Source: Hymenobacter telluris
GTDB lineage: Bacteria > Bacteroidota > Bacteroidia > Cytophagales > Hymenobacteraceae
Reading direction: 5' to 3'
DNA length: 64,000 bases
NCBI RefSeq assembly: GCF_017313265.1
Contig: NZ_JAFLQZ010000001.1
Location: 434,001-498,000 of the forward strand
Below, piece by piece: positions 29,053-38,081 of this stretch. Below the pieces are notes generated by a model. The model saw nothing but the letters and a program-made list of their open reading frames with translations, was not told where the DNA came from and searched no databases. Each line of letters begins with the position of its first letter. Position 1 is the first letter of the stretch. The position numbers were made by a program, and so were the translations under genes.

Positions 29053-30792
29053 ATGCACAAAATCATTCGTCCCCTTGCGCTGGCCCTGCTGACCATAGCT
29101 GCCACGGCCTGCGAGGAAACCCTAGAAGAATACAATCCCAGCGGCGCTACCGCCGAAGCCGTATTTACCACGCCCGAAGGCTTTGAAACCGCCATCAACG
29201 GCGCCTACACTTACAACCGCACCATCTACGGCAAGGAGTCGGGCTACGCGCTGCTGGAAATGGGTACCGACATCTGGACCGCCGCGCAGAGCAACGGTCA
29301 GACGGCCGCCAGTAACACGGTTCCGCAGCCGCCATTGATGAACTACCAAGGCCTGACCACCGACAACGTGTGGGTGAAAAACAACCTCTGGACGCCCTGC
29401 TACGCTGGTATCAACCTCATCAACCAAGCCCTGAAATACATCAATACGGCCGGGCTGTCGTCGGTGCGGCGTGCTTCGGCCGAGGCCGAGCTGCGCTTCA
29501 TGCGGGCTTGGTACTACTACCACTTGGTGGAAAGCTTCGGACCGGTGCCGCTGCGCCTGGAGCCCACCGAAGGCGTGGTGAACACCTCTACCCGCACCCC
29601 GGTGCAGGAAGTGTACGCCCAGATTTTCGACGACCTGACTTTCGCCTTGCCTAACCTGCCGGTAACGCTGGCCACCTATCCGGCCCCGGTTACAGCCAAC
29701 GACTACGGCCGCATCACGCGGCCCGCGGCGGAGGCTTTTGCCGCCAAGGCGTATTTGTCGGGCGGGCAGTACCAGCGGGCGGCTAGCTTGGCCCGTAAGG
29801 TAACCACCCAGTACACCGGGCAAGGCATCCGGCTGGTGACCAGCTACGCCAGTCTCTGGGACATTGCCAACCAGCGCAACTCCGAGGTGCTGTGGGCGGT
29901 GAACTACTCCACCAACCTGACCTTCAACGCGGGCAGCCACACCGGCCATCAGTGGTTTCTGATGAAGTACGACGACCAGCCCGGCATGGTGCGCGACGTA
30001 GCCAACGGCCTACCCGGTGTGCGCTACATGCCCACCCGCTTCCTGCTCGACCTCTACAACGAGCAGAACGACGCGCGTTACCTGGGCTCGTTCAAGCAGG
30101 CCTGGATTGCCAATAGCGCCACCAACATTCCGCGCTGGAGTGCTGCTGAAGTAGCCCAGAATGCCGCGTTGGCCCCGTTCCTGAACCAGCCTAAGTTTGC
30201 GGTTGGCGACACGGCCGTATTCACCAGCAAGCGCAGCATCCCGAACTTCGACCAGCAGTACAGCCGCCGCTACCGTTACAAAACCTACGACATCGACGAC
30301 CTCTACAACGCCGATGGTTCGTTGAAAGGGGAGCGCCGCTACTACCCCTCGTTGCGCAAGTTCGACGACCCCACCCGCGCCACCGCTACCGTTACGGAAA
30401 GCTCCCGCGACGCCTTCATGCTGCGCCTCGGCGACATTATGCTCATCGGTGCCGAAGCCCAGGTCCGCCTCAACCGCCCCGATTCGGCGGCGTACTACGT
30501 GAACCAGGTGCGCACCCGCGCCGCGCTGCCCGGCCGCACTGCCGCCATGCAGGTGACGGCCAGCCAGATGACCCTCGACTTCGTGCTGGATGAGCGGGCC
30601 CGCGAGCTGGCCGGCGAGCAAGTGCGCTGGCTGGACCTGAAGCGCACTGGTAAACTCACCGAGCGGGTACGCCTCTATAACCCCGACGCCCGCTCCAGCA
30701 TCCAGGATTTCCACGCCTTGCGCCCCATCCCGCAGAGCGACATCGACGCCGTAACCAACAAGCCGGATTTCCCGCAGAATCCAGGGTATTAA
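29053..30792 (+). CDS. SusD/RagB-type glycan-binding lipoprotein
   Basis: A 579-aa surface lipoprotein partner of the SusC transporter just upstream. The signal peptide ends LLTIAATAC with the lipid-attachment cysteine at about residue 19. SusD landmarks: FTTPEGFETAINGAYTYNR, AEAELRFMRAWYYYHLVESFGPVPLR, a tetratricopeptide-like helical core (AEAFAAKAYLSGGQY), AQVRLNRPDSAAYYVNQVRTRA, and FVLDERARELAGEQVRWLDLKRTGKL near the C-terminus. It should bind the incoming oligosaccharide and lid the SusC barrel. Confidence 0.97.
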   Translation: MHKIIRPLALALLTIAATACEETLEEYNPSGATAEAVFTTPEGFETAINGAYTYNRTIYGKESGYALLEMGTDIWTAAQSNGQTAASNTVPQPPLMNYQGLTTDNVWVKNNLWTPCYAGINLINQALKYINTAGLSSVRRASAEAELRFMRAWYYYHLVESFGPVPLRLEPTEGVVNTSTRTPVQEVYAQIFDDLTFALPNLPVTLATYPAPVTANDYGRITRPAAEAFAAKAYLSGGQYQRAASLARKVTTQYTGQGIRLVTSYASLWDIANQRNSEVLWAVNYSTNLTFNAGSHTGHQWFLMKYDDQPGMVRDVANGLPGVRYMPTRFLLDLYNEQNDARYLGSFKQAWIANSATNIPRWSAAEVAQNAALAPFLNQPKFAVGDTAVFTSKRSIPNFDQQYSRRYRYKTYDIDDLYNADGSLKGERRYYPSLRKFDDPTRATATVTESSRDAFMLRLGDIMLIGAEAQVRLNRPDSAAYYVNQVRTRAALPGRTAAMQVTASQMTLDFVLDERARELAGEQVRWLDLKRTGKLTERVRLYNPDARSSIQDFHALRPIPQSDIDAVTNKPDFPQNPGY

Positions 30793-30938
30793 GTTCTGGT
30801 GTGGGGCCTCACCCCCGGCCCCTCTCCGAAAAGGAGAGGGGGAGCCTAATGATTTGCAGGAAAACAGATGCCTGCATCATTGAACGCACCCCTCTCCTTT
30901 TCGGAGAGGGGCTGGGGGTGAGGCCCCGACGCCAGAAC
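30793..30938. repeat. Family A inverted-repeat element
   Basis: The outer arms GTTCTGGTGTGGGGCCTCACCCCCGGCCCCTCTCC and the inverse ending CCAGAAC lie between susD and pectate lyase. Both arms carry the shorter CCCCCGGCCCCTCTCC version, that is, they share the same variant. The inner spacer has ATGATTTGCAG/CTGCATCAT words. Confidence 0.85.
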
Positions 30939-30956
30939 AACCTTCACTAAGCACAC

Positions 30957-32612
30957 ATGAACAAGCGCCTTCTTTTCCTTTCCGTTCTTGCTTCTGCCGC
31001 CGCCCGGCCCGCGCTGGCGCAATACCCCAAGATTCCGCCGGAAGTGCAGGCCAAGGCCGATGCGGCGCTGGCCGAAGCCGAGAAACGTTCGGACGAAGCC
31101 TGGAAAAAGGCCCTGCCCATCATCGAAGCCGAAGCCAAAGCCGGCAAGCCCTACGTGCCGTGGGCGGCGAAGCCTTCGGATTTACCGCAGTCGAGCCGGC
31201 TGGCGTTTCCGGGTGCGGAAGGCGGCGGAGCGCACGTGTTTGGGGGCCAGGGCGGCAAGGTGTACGTAGTGAAGAGTCTGGCCGACAGCGGCCCCGGCAC
31301 CCTGCGGGAAGCGCTGGAGCAGGGAGGAGCCCGCATCATTGTGTTCAACGTGGCGGGCATCATCAAGCTGCAAAGCCCCATCATCATCCGGGCGCCCTAC
31401 GTGACTATTGCGGGCCAAACGGCCCCCGGCGACGGTATCTGCGTGGCCGGTGAATCCATCTGGATTAACACCCATGACGTGGTGGTGCGCTACCTGCGCT
31501 TCCGGCGCGGCGCCACCGACGTAGCCCGCCGCGACGACGGCCTGGGCGGCAATCCGGTGGGCAACATCATCATCGACCACGTGTCGGCGAGCTGGGGGCT
31601 GGATGAGAACATGTCCATCTACCGGCACGTGTACCAGAACCCCGAAACCGGCAAGGCCGACAAGCTGCCGACGGTGAACGTGACCATTCAGAACTCGATT
31701 TTCTCGGAAGGGCTGGACACCTATAACCACGCGTTTGGCAGCACCATCGGCGGGCTCAACAGCCTGTTTACGCGCAACCTGTGGGCCAACAATATTGCCC
31801 GCAACCCCTCGGTGGGCATGTACGGCGACTTCAACTTCGCCAACAACGTGGTGTTCAACTGGTGGAACCGCTCGGCGGATGGCGGCGACAACAAGTCGGA
31901 GTACAACTTCGTGAACAACTACTACAAGCCCGGCCCCATCACGCCCGTCGGGGAGCCCATCAGCTACCGGATTCTGAAACCCGAATCGGGCCGCGACAAA
32001 GACGCGAAAAACCTATTCGGCAAGGCGTATGTGGCTGGCAACGTGGTGGCCGGCAACGAGAAAGTAACCCAGGACAACTGGGCCGGCGGCGTGCAGGTGG
32101 AAGACGTGCCCGAAGCCGATAAGATTGTGGCCGGAATCAAAGCCGACAAGCCGTTCACGCTGCCCAACATGGGCACGGTGCTGTCTGCCCAGGAGGCTTT
32201 TCAGTACGTGCTTGCCAACGCCGGCTGTACGTTGCCCAAGCGCGACGCCGTGGATGCGCGCATCGTAGGAGACGTGCGCACCGGTAAAATCACCGTCGCT
32301 AAAAACGCCCAGCCGACGCCGCCCAGCCCCTACATCAAGCGCCGCCTGCCCGCCGATTCCTATAAGCAAGGCATCATCACTGACCCCGCGCAGGTAGGAG
32401 GCTACCCCGTGTACGCCGGCAAGCCCTACGCCGACGCCGACAACGACGGCATGCCCGATGCCTGGGAGAAAGCCCACGGCCTGAACCCCAAAAGCGCCGC
32501 CGACGCCACCCAGGACCGGGACAAAGACGGCTATGCCAACATCGAAGAATACCTCAACAGCGTGGTGCCGCTGCAAAACGTGCGTCCCGCCGCTGGCAAA
32601 AGCAAGTCCTGA
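30957..32612 (+). CDS. Pectate lyase, polysaccharide lyase family 1 (second copy)
   Basis: A secreted PL1 enzyme (551 aa) paralogous to 4418-6055 over its whole length. The signal peptide ends ARPALAQ. Motifs: AFPGAEGGGAHVFGGQGGK, GICVAGESIWINTHDVVVRY, LRFRRGATDVARRDDGLGG, DHVSASWGLDENMSIYRHV. The C-terminal calcium-binding-like segment (DADNDGMPDAWEKAHGLNP) is also kept. It follows susD across a repeat and is likely the surface or periplasmic enzyme that makes oligosaccharides for the SusCD system. The two copies may differ in location or product size. Confidence 0.94.
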   Translation: MNKRLLFLSVLASAAARPALAQYPKIPPEVQAKADAALAEAEKRSDEAWKKALPIIEAEAKAGKPYVPWAAKPSDLPQSSRLAFPGAEGGGAHVFGGQGGKVYVVKSLADSGPGTLREALEQGGARIIVFNVAGIIKLQSPIIIRAPYVTIAGQTAPGDGICVAGESIWINTHDVVVRYLRFRRGATDVARRDDGLGGNPVGNIIIDHVSASWGLDENMSIYRHVYQNPETGKADKLPTVNVTIQNSIFSEGLDTYNHAFGSTIGGLNSLFTRNLWANNIARNPSVGMYGDFNFANNVVFNWWNRSADGGDNKSEYNFVNNYYKPGPITPVGEPISYRILKPESGRDKDAKNLFGKAYVAGNVVAGNEKVTQDNWAGGVQVEDVPEADKIVAGIKADKPFTLPNMGTVLSAQEAFQYVLANAGCTLPKRDAVDARIVGDVRTGKITVAKNAQPTPPSPYIKRRLPADSYKQGIITDPAQVGGYPVYAGKPYADADNDGMPDAWEKAHGLNPKSAADATQDRDKDGYANIEEYLNSVVPLQNVRPAAGKSKS

Positions 32613-32638
32613 GCCACACAGCATAAACACTCAAATGG

Positions 32639-32740
32639 AACGTCATGCTGAGCGGAGCCGAAGCATCTCGCGTGCTGATGTTGAGTTACTAATCCAGCGT
32701 CAGCACGCGAGATGCTTCGGCTCCGCTCAGCATGACATAC
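32639..32740. repeat. Family B inverted-repeat element, copy 3
   Basis: The arms GAACGTCATGCTGAGCGGAGCCGAAGCATCTCGCGTGCTGA and the inverse are complementary. The variant GGAGCC in the left arm is matched by GGCTCC in the right arm, so the arms co-vary. Confidence 0.85.
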
Positions 32741-32800
32741 GATTTGGTTGCTACGCCACATTCCGTAAGCAGGCTCTTTTCAAAACACACTATTAACTAA

Positions 32801-34195
32801 ATGCTCATAAAGCCCCGGAATTTTCTTTTCCCTCTGTTGCTGTCACTCGCGGCCTGGGCTCCGGCTGCGGAGCCTACTGGTAAGCTGAAGGTGTCGGATA
32901 ATGGCCGCTACCTGATGACGGAGCGCGGCAAGCCGTTCTTCTGGCTCGGCGACACCGGGTGGCTGCTGTTCAATAAGTTGAAGCGCGAAGAAGCGGAAAC
33001 CTACCTCGAAGACCGGCGCAAAAAAGGCTTCAACGTCATTCAGGTGATGGTGCTGCACCAAGTGCCCAGCGTTAACGTGTACGGCGACTCGGCGCTGGTG
33101 CGCGGCAACGTGGCCCGGCCCCTGACCACGCCCGGCAGCACGCCCACCGACGCCGCCAAGTACGACTTCTGGGACCATGTCGACTACATCGTGGACTTGG
33201 CGGCCAAAAAGGGCCTCTACATGGGCCTGGTGCCGGTGTGGGGTACCAACGTGAAGGCCGGCAAGGTGAACCATCAGCAAGCCAAAACCTACGCCACCTT
33301 CCTGGCCGAGCGCTACAAAAACCGCCCAAACATCATCTGGCTGAACGGCGGCGACATTGCCGGCTCCGACTCCTTGAAGGTGTGGAACACGATTGGCAGC
33401 ACGCTCAAAGCCGTTGACCCCAACCACCTCGTCACGTACCACCCGCGCGGCCGCACGCAGTCCTCCGACTGGTTTCACCAAGCGAAGTGGCTGGATTTCA
33501 ACATGTATCAGTCGGGACACCGGCGCTACGCCCAGGATACCTCGCGCAACGAGAAGAAGCTCTACGGCGAAGACAACTGGCGCTACCAGCTGGTAGACAA
33601 CAAGCTGACGCCCACCAAGCCTTCAATAGATGGCGAGCCATCCTATGAAGGCATCCCGCAGGGTTTGCACGACATTACGCAGCCCCGCTGGAACGATGCC
33701 GACGTGCGCCGCTACGGCTACTGGTCGGTTTTTGCGGGGGCGTTTGGCTACACCTACGGGCAGAACTCGGTGATGCAGATGCACAGCTCCTTCGACAAGG
33801 GCAGCGCCTATGGTTCGTCGGAGCTGTGGTCGTCGGCCATTAATGCGCCGGGGGCGGCCCAGATGCAGTATCTGAAGCAGCTGATGCTTTCCCGGCCGTT
33901 TTTCGAGCGGGTGCCGGACCAGAGTTTGATTGCCGGGGAAGTGGGGGAGAAGTACAACCGCCAGTTCGGCACGCGGGGCAAAAACTACGCTTTCGTGTAC
34001 ACCTACAACGGCCGCAACATCAAGGTGAACATGGGCAAAATCAGCGGCGCCAACGTGAAAGCCGCCTGGTTCAGCCCCCGCGACGGTAAAACCACCACCA
34101 TCGGCACCTTCCCCAACAAAGGCACGCAAGACTTCAACCCACCCGGCGAACAGAAAGACGGCAACGACTGGGTGCTGGTGCTGGATGCGGTGTAG
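32801..34195 (+). CDS. Apiosidase-like glycoside hydrolase, GH140 type (DUF4038)
   Basis: Secreted enzyme (464 aa) matching the GH140 family, whose characterised member removes beta-linked rhamnosyl-apiose side chains of rhamnogalacturonan-II at apiose. Motifs: GKPFFWLGDTGWLLFNKLKREEA (about 45), GFNVIQVMVLHQVPSVNVYG, RPNIIWLNGGDI (acid/base Asp about 183), LVTYHPRGRTQSSDWFHQAKWLDFNMYQSGH, and PSIDGEPSYEGIP (nucleophile Glu about 279). The signal peptide ends APAAE. This gene is the strongest single pointer to rhamnogalacturonan-II as the substrate of the locus. The family call is firm; the activity is known from the family only. Confidence 0.93.
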   Translation: MLIKPRNFLFPLLLSLAAWAPAAEPTGKLKVSDNGRYLMTERGKPFFWLGDTGWLLFNKLKREEAETYLEDRRKKGFNVIQVMVLHQVPSVNVYGDSALVRGNVARPLTTPGSTPTDAAKYDFWDHVDYIVDLAAKKGLYMGLVPVWGTNVKAGKVNHQQAKTYATFLAERYKNRPNIIWLNGGDIAGSDSLKVWNTIGSTLKAVDPNHLVTYHPRGRTQSSDWFHQAKWLDFNMYQSGHRRYAQDTSRNEKKLYGEDNWRYQLVDNKLTPTKPSIDGEPSYEGIPQGLHDITQPRWNDADVRRYGYWSVFAGAFGYTYGQNSVMQMHSSFDKGSAYGSSELWSSAINAPGAAQMQYLKQLMLSRPFFERVPDQSLIAGEVGEKYNRQFGTRGKNYAFVYTYNGRNIKVNMGKISGANVKAAWFSPRDGKTTTIGTFPNKGTQDFNPPGEQKDGNDWVLVLDAV

Positions 34196-34226
34196 CCCTT
34201 TATGAACGAGAGATAAGAATAAAAGA

Positions 34227-34378
34227 ACGTCATGCTGAGCGCAGCCGAAGCATCTCGCGTGCTGAGGTTGGGTTAGTAATCCTGAGTCAGCACGCGAGAT
34301 GCTTCGGCTGCGCTCAGCATGACATGTACCTTGGCAACATCAGCACGCGAGATTCCTCGCAAGCTCGGAATGACGTTC
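34227..34378. repeat. Family B inverted-repeat element, copy 4, with trailing fragment
   Basis: The arms GAACGTCATGCTGAGCGCAGCCGAAGCATCTCGCGTGCTGA and the inverse occupy 34227-34325. A further degenerate half (CAGCACGCGAGATTCCTCGCAAGCTCGGAATGACGTT) follows to 34378. Here both arms carry the GCAGCC/GGCTGC variant. Confidence 0.8.
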
Positions 34379-34393
34379 CAGAACATTCAATTC

Positions 34394-35362
34394 ATGTTCA
34401 AACCTAAACCCATACGCTTCTTGCCGCTGCTGCTTGGTGCCGCGCTGCTGGCTTCGTGCTCGAAGGACGTGTACATGTTCACGTCGTTTCATGAGCCGGC
34501 CAACGAGGGGCTGCGGCTGCTCTACAGCCACGACGGCTACAAATGGACGGACCTGAACCGCATCTTTCTGGCCCCGCAGGTGGGGCCGAGCAAGCTGATG
34601 CGCGACCCAAGCATTTCCCGCGGCCCGGATGGCACCTACCACCTCGTCTGGACCTGCGGCTGGAAGGGCGACAAGGGCTTCGGCTACGCCAGTTCCAAGG
34701 ATTTGGTGCACTGGTCGGCGCAGCGCTTCATCGACGTGATGAGCCAGGAACCGACCACCGTGAATGTGTGGGCCCCCGAAATCTTCTACGATGCGCCCAC
34801 CAAGCAGTACCTCATCATCTGGGCCAGCACCATCCCGTTCCGCTTTGCGCGGGGTATCGAAGATGAGGACAACAACCACCGGTTGTACTACACCACCACC
34901 CAGGATTTTCAGACCTTCACGCCCGCCAAGCTGTTCATCGACCCCGGTTTCAGCTCGATTGACGCGGTAGTGGTGCCGCGCGGGCCCCAGGATTACGTGC
35001 TGGTGGTGAAGGATAACACCCGGCCCAACCGCAACATCAAAGTAGCCTTCGGGCCCACGGCGCTAGGGCCGTTCCCGAACGTGTCGGAGCCGTTTACCGG
35101 CAACTTCACCGAGGGGCCGAGCGTGCTGGCCCTGCCCCATAAGGAGTGGCTGATTTACTACGACGCCTACAAGGAAAAGCGCTACGGCGTGATGAAAACC
35201 TCGGACTTCAAGACCTTCACCGACGTATCGGCGCAAACCAGCGTGCCGCAGGGGCACAAGCACGGCACGGTGTTTACGGTGCCGGCCAAGACATTGAAGA
35301 ACCTGTTGCGTAGCGCCCCGGCGGGTACTGCCGCAACCTCAACGAGCGGAACTCATGAGTAA
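34394..35362 (+). CDS. GH43-like five-bladed beta-propeller lipoprotein
   Basis: A 322-aa lipoprotein (signal peptide ending LLGAALLASCSK). The beta-propeller keeps GH43-type signatures: MRDPSISRGPDG (general base Asp about 70), VNVWAPEIFYD (WAPE instead of WAPD, about 127), FSSIDAVV (Asp about 188) and TEGPSVL (general acid Glu about 240). GH43 enzymes are often alpha-L-arabinofuranosidases or beta-xylosidases; the substrate here is unknown. ATG 34394 starts the lipoprotein signal; the frame's 25 earlier codons are repeat sequence. The stop overlaps an ATG of the next frame (ATGAGTAA). Confidence 0.82.
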   Translation: MFKPKPIRFLPLLLGAALLASCSKDVYMFTSFHEPANEGLRLLYSHDGYKWTDLNRIFLAPQVGPSKLMRDPSISRGPDGTYHLVWTCGWKGDKGFGYASSKDLVHWSAQRFIDVMSQEPTTVNVWAPEIFYDAPTKQYLIIWASTIPFRFARGIEDEDNNHRLYYTTTQDFQTFTPAKLFIDPGFSSIDAVVVPRGPQDYVLVVKDNTRPNRNIKVAFGPTALGPFPNVSEPFTGNFTEGPSVLALPHKEWLIYYDAYKEKRYGVMKTSDFKTFTDVSAQTSVPQGHKHGTVFTVPAKTLKNLLRSAPAGTAATSTSGTHE

Positions 35363-35374
35363 GCCAACGAAGGG

Positions 35375-35477
35375 CCTCACCCCCCGGCCCCCTCTCCGAA
35401 AAGGAGAGGGGGTGCGTTCAACAATTCTTACGTCTGGCACCCCCTCTCCTTTTCGGAGAGGGGGCCGGGGGGTGAGG
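35375..35477. repeat. Family A inverted-repeat element (CGG variant)
   Basis: Left arm CCTCACCCCCCGGCCCCCTCTCC-GAAAA-GGAGAGGGGGTGC, spacer GTTCAACAATTCTTACGTCTG, right arm the exact inverse. Read in frame it encodes GLTPRPPLRKGEG...PSPFRRGGRGVR. The last bases contain the probable GTG start of the next gene. Confidence 0.9.
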
Positions 35478-37340
35478 CGCACGTTCACGCCAATAGCCGC
35501 CGCCCTACTCTTCAGCCTCGCAGCCCACGCCCAAACAACTCCCGAAACCATCCGTTACACCGGCACCACGCTCAGCAACGTGGACTACCACCACGGGCAG
35601 CTGCGGCCGGCCATCGGGACGCATGCGCGGCAGGTGCTGCGGGCCAACCGGGAGCATCCGGATGCCTCGAACGGGGAGGGGTGGACCTACAACCACGCGC
35701 CCATGCTGGCCTACTGGAACGGTCAGTTCTATTATCAGTACCTCAGCAACCCGGCGGGCGAGCATATTCCGCCGGGCCGCACGCTGCTGCTGACCAGCAA
35801 GGACGGCAACACCTGGACCAACCCCACCGTCATCTTCCCGCCTTACAAGGTGCCCGACGGCTTCACCAAGCCTGACCAGCCCGGCAAGGTGGCCAAGAAC
35901 CTGGAGGCCGTGATGCACCAGCGGGTGGGTTTCTACGTGTCCAAGAAAAACCGCCTGCTGACCCTGGGCTACTACGGCGTGGCCCTCGATGCCAAAGACG
36001 ACCCCAACGACGGGCAGGGCATCGGCCGGGTGGTGCGGGAGGTGCTGCCGGGCGGCAAATTCGGCCCGATTTACTTTCTGCGGAACAACTCGACGTGGGA
36101 TAAGTCGAAGTCCACGTACCCGTTTTATACCAGCAGCAAAGACAAAGGCTTCGTGGCGGCCTGCGAGGAAATTCTGGCCTCGCCGCTGATGATGCAGCAA
36201 ATGGTGGAGGAGCAGGACCGCAACGACCCGTTGATTCCCATCAAGAAAGACTACAAGGCCTTCAGCTACTACCACTTGCCTGATGGTAATCGGGTGGTGG
36301 GCCTCTGGAAGCACGCCCTTACCAGCATCAGCCCCGACGGTGGCAAAACCTGGCCCAACCCCGTGATTCGGGCGCCGCACTTCGTGAACAGTAACGCCAA
36401 AATCTGGGGGCAGCGCACCTCCGATGGTCGTTATGCCACGGTGTATAACCCCTCGGAATTCCGCTGGCCGCTGGCTATTTCCACCAGTCCGAACGGCCTC
36501 GACTACACCGATTTGTGGCTGGTGCACGGTGAAATTACGCCCATGCGCTACGGCGGTAACTACAAGAGCTACGGTCCGCAGTACGTGCGCGGCATCCAGG
36601 AAGGTGACGGTACGCCGCCCGACAAAAAGCTGTGGGTGAGCTACAGCGTGAACAAGGAGGATTTGTGGGTGGCCTCGGTGCCCGTGCCCGTGCGCGCCAC
36701 CGCCGCCAGCCACGCCAACGACGTATTTGCCCAGCTCCCCGCCGGCCAGGAGCTAGAGCAGTGGAACACCTACAGTTTGGTGCAGGCCCCCGTGGAAATC
36801 GGTAAGCTGCCCGATGGCTCCAAAGGACTCGTGTTCAAGGATTCCGACCGGTTCGACTACGGCAAGGCCGAGCGGGTGATTCCCGAAAGCAAGCAGCTGG
36901 TAGCCGAGCTGTCGGTGATACCCGGCCAGAACGACCACGGCCTGCTGCAAATCGAGTTTCAGGATGCCAAAGGCCAACCCGCCGTGCAGCTTTCCTTCGA
37001 CTCTACCGGCACGCTCAGCTACAAAGCCGGGGCCCGCTTCAAGGGCGTCACCAAGTACACCGCCGGCCAGCAACTCGACCTGCGCGTAACCCTAGACGCC
37101 CCCAACCGCACCTGCACCGTGGCAGTAAACGGCGGCAAAACCAGCACGTTCATTTTCTACGCCCCGGTAGCCGCCTTCGAGCGGATCATGCTGCGCACCG
37201 GCCCGGCCCGCCACTTCCCCACGCCCGACACCCCCGCCGACCAGACCTACGACCTGCCCAAAGCCGGCGAGTCGGAGCCGCTGGCAACGTTCTACCTGAA
37301 GTCGTTGAAAACGTCGGTGCCGGGAGTGGTGACGCCCTGA
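35472..37340 (+). CDS. Secreted sialidase-like beta-propeller protein with C-terminal jelly roll
   Basis: About 622 aa. The N-terminal 430 residues look like a beta-propeller with Asp-box-like turns (TSKDGNTWTNPTVIF, SPDGGKTWPNPVI, TSPNGLDYTDLWLVHGEI), of the sialidase or GH43/GH32 type. The C-terminal 190 residues (AELSVIPGQNDHGLLQIEFQ, QLDLRVTLDAPNRTCTVAVNGG) look like a concanavalin-type sandwich. I cannot name its family; it may be a side-chain glycosidase. GTG 35472 lies in the right arm of the repeat and is followed by MRRTFTPIAAALLFSLAAHAQ, a textbook signal peptide. The alternative ATG 35355 would add 39 residues of translated repeat. Confidence 0.7.
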   Translation: MRRTFTPIAAALLFSLAAHAQTTPETIRYTGTTLSNVDYHHGQLRPAIGTHARQVLRANREHPDASNGEGWTYNHAPMLAYWNGQFYYQYLSNPAGEHIPPGRTLLLTSKDGNTWTNPTVIFPPYKVPDGFTKPDQPGKVAKNLEAVMHQRVGFYVSKKNRLLTLGYYGVALDAKDDPNDGQGIGRVVREVLPGGKFGPIYFLRNNSTWDKSKSTYPFYTSSKDKGFVAACEEILASPLMMQQMVEEQDRNDPLIPIKKDYKAFSYYHLPDGNRVVGLWKHALTSISPDGGKTWPNPVIRAPHFVNSNAKIWGQRTSDGRYATVYNPSEFRWPLAISTSPNGLDYTDLWLVHGEITPMRYGGNYKSYGPQYVRGIQEGDGTPPDKKLWVSYSVNKEDLWVASVPVPVRATAASHANDVFAQLPAGQELEQWNTYSLVQAPVEIGKLPDGSKGLVFKDSDRFDYGKAERVIPESKQLVAELSVIPGQNDHGLLQIEFQDAKGQPAVQLSFDSTGTLSYKAGARFKGVTKYTAGQQLDLRVTLDAPNRTCTVAVNGGKTSTFIFYAPVAAFERIMLRTGPARHFPTPDTPADQTYDLPKAGESEPLATFYLKSLKTSVPGVVTP

Positions 37341-37347
37341 CGGTGGA

Positions 37348-38064
37348 CCTCACCCCCCGGCCCCCGCAAATGCTTGATGCGCATTACCTCGGGGAGAGGG
37401 GGAGCCACGGCGGCGCGTCATGGTGCATACACTATTGTTCTGATGCTGACTATTCCTTCTCGTGAATACTGATACTACTGATACACATCCTGATCCAGAT
37501 GGAGAAGGAATAAACGAGAATCGTCAGGCTCCCCCTCTCCCTGAGGTAATGCGCATCAAGCATTTGCGGGGGCCGGGGGGTGAGGTTGACTACCGCATGT
37601 ACACCACCGACGCAGCCCGCTGGAATAAGACGCTGAAAGACTACGCTCGTGCCAATCGTAAGCAGCCTACCGAAGCTGAAAATCACCTGTGGCAAGAACT
37701 CCGCAATAATCGGCTGGGCGTACGATTCAGCCGCCAGCATGCCATTCAGCAGTTTATTGTGGATTTCGTGTGCCTGGAGGCATGGCTGATTATTGAGGTA
37801 GATGGCAGCATCCATGCCGACGCCAGCCAAGCGGAATACGACGGCGGGCGCACCCATAATTTACAGGAAGCCGGTTTCCTGGTTCTGCGCTTCACCAACG
37901 AAGAAGTGTTACACAGCACATCAGCTGTCCTACAAACCATTACTAAGCACCTACATACGCTCCTCCCAACCAAAGGATAGCACAACTACACGACTCCAAC
38001 CACAATAGCGCCCGCGCCGCCGTGGCTCCCCCTCTCCCTGAGGAGAGGGGGCCGGGGGGTGAGG
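37348..38064. mobile_element. Composite family A palindrome carrying a DUF559 gene
   Basis: Three arms: L1 37348-37406, R1 37527-37585 and R2 38024-38064. L1 and R1 are inverse over 59 bases with one mismatch, including a 25-base insert that contains GCTTGATGCGC. L1 and R2 are also inverse, and their inner flanks match as well (GAGCCACGGCGGCGCG against CGCGCCGCCGTGGCTC). The outer palindrome L1-R2 thus contains R1 and the DUF559 gene in its loop. The organisation looks like a simple repeat that carries or captured a gene. Mobility is inferred from structure only. Confidence 0.6.
37597..37980 (+). CDS. DUF559 family endonuclease-like protein
   Basis: A 127-aa protein of the DUF559 family, which is related to very-short-patch-repair and other restriction-fold endonucleases. 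Characteristic blocks: NRKQPTEAENHLWQELRNNRLGVRF, RQHAIQQFIVDFVCLEAWLIIEVDG (fold core with acidic residues D and E) and LRFTNEEVL. Start ATG 37597 gives the normal family length; the 45 earlier codons of the open frame are repeat sequence (APPLPEVMRIKHLRGPGG). It is unrelated to pectin breakdown. It lies between the arms of a family A repeat, so a role in spreading or processing the repeat is a hypothesis. Confidence 0.85.
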   Translation: MYTTDAARWNKTLKDYARANRKQPTEAENHLWQELRNNRLGVRFSRQHAIQQFIVDFVCLEAWLIIEVDGSIHADASQAEYDGGRTHNLQEAGFLVLRFTNEEVLHSTSAVLQTITKHLHTLLPTKG

Positions 38065-38081
38065 TCTACCGCCAGCACAAT

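Noticed and set aside
35355..35472. ATG at 35355 as the start of the propeller gene
   Set aside because: It would add 39 residues encoded entirely by the repeat (GLTPRPPLRKGEG...), whereas GTG 35472 directly starts a normal signal peptide.
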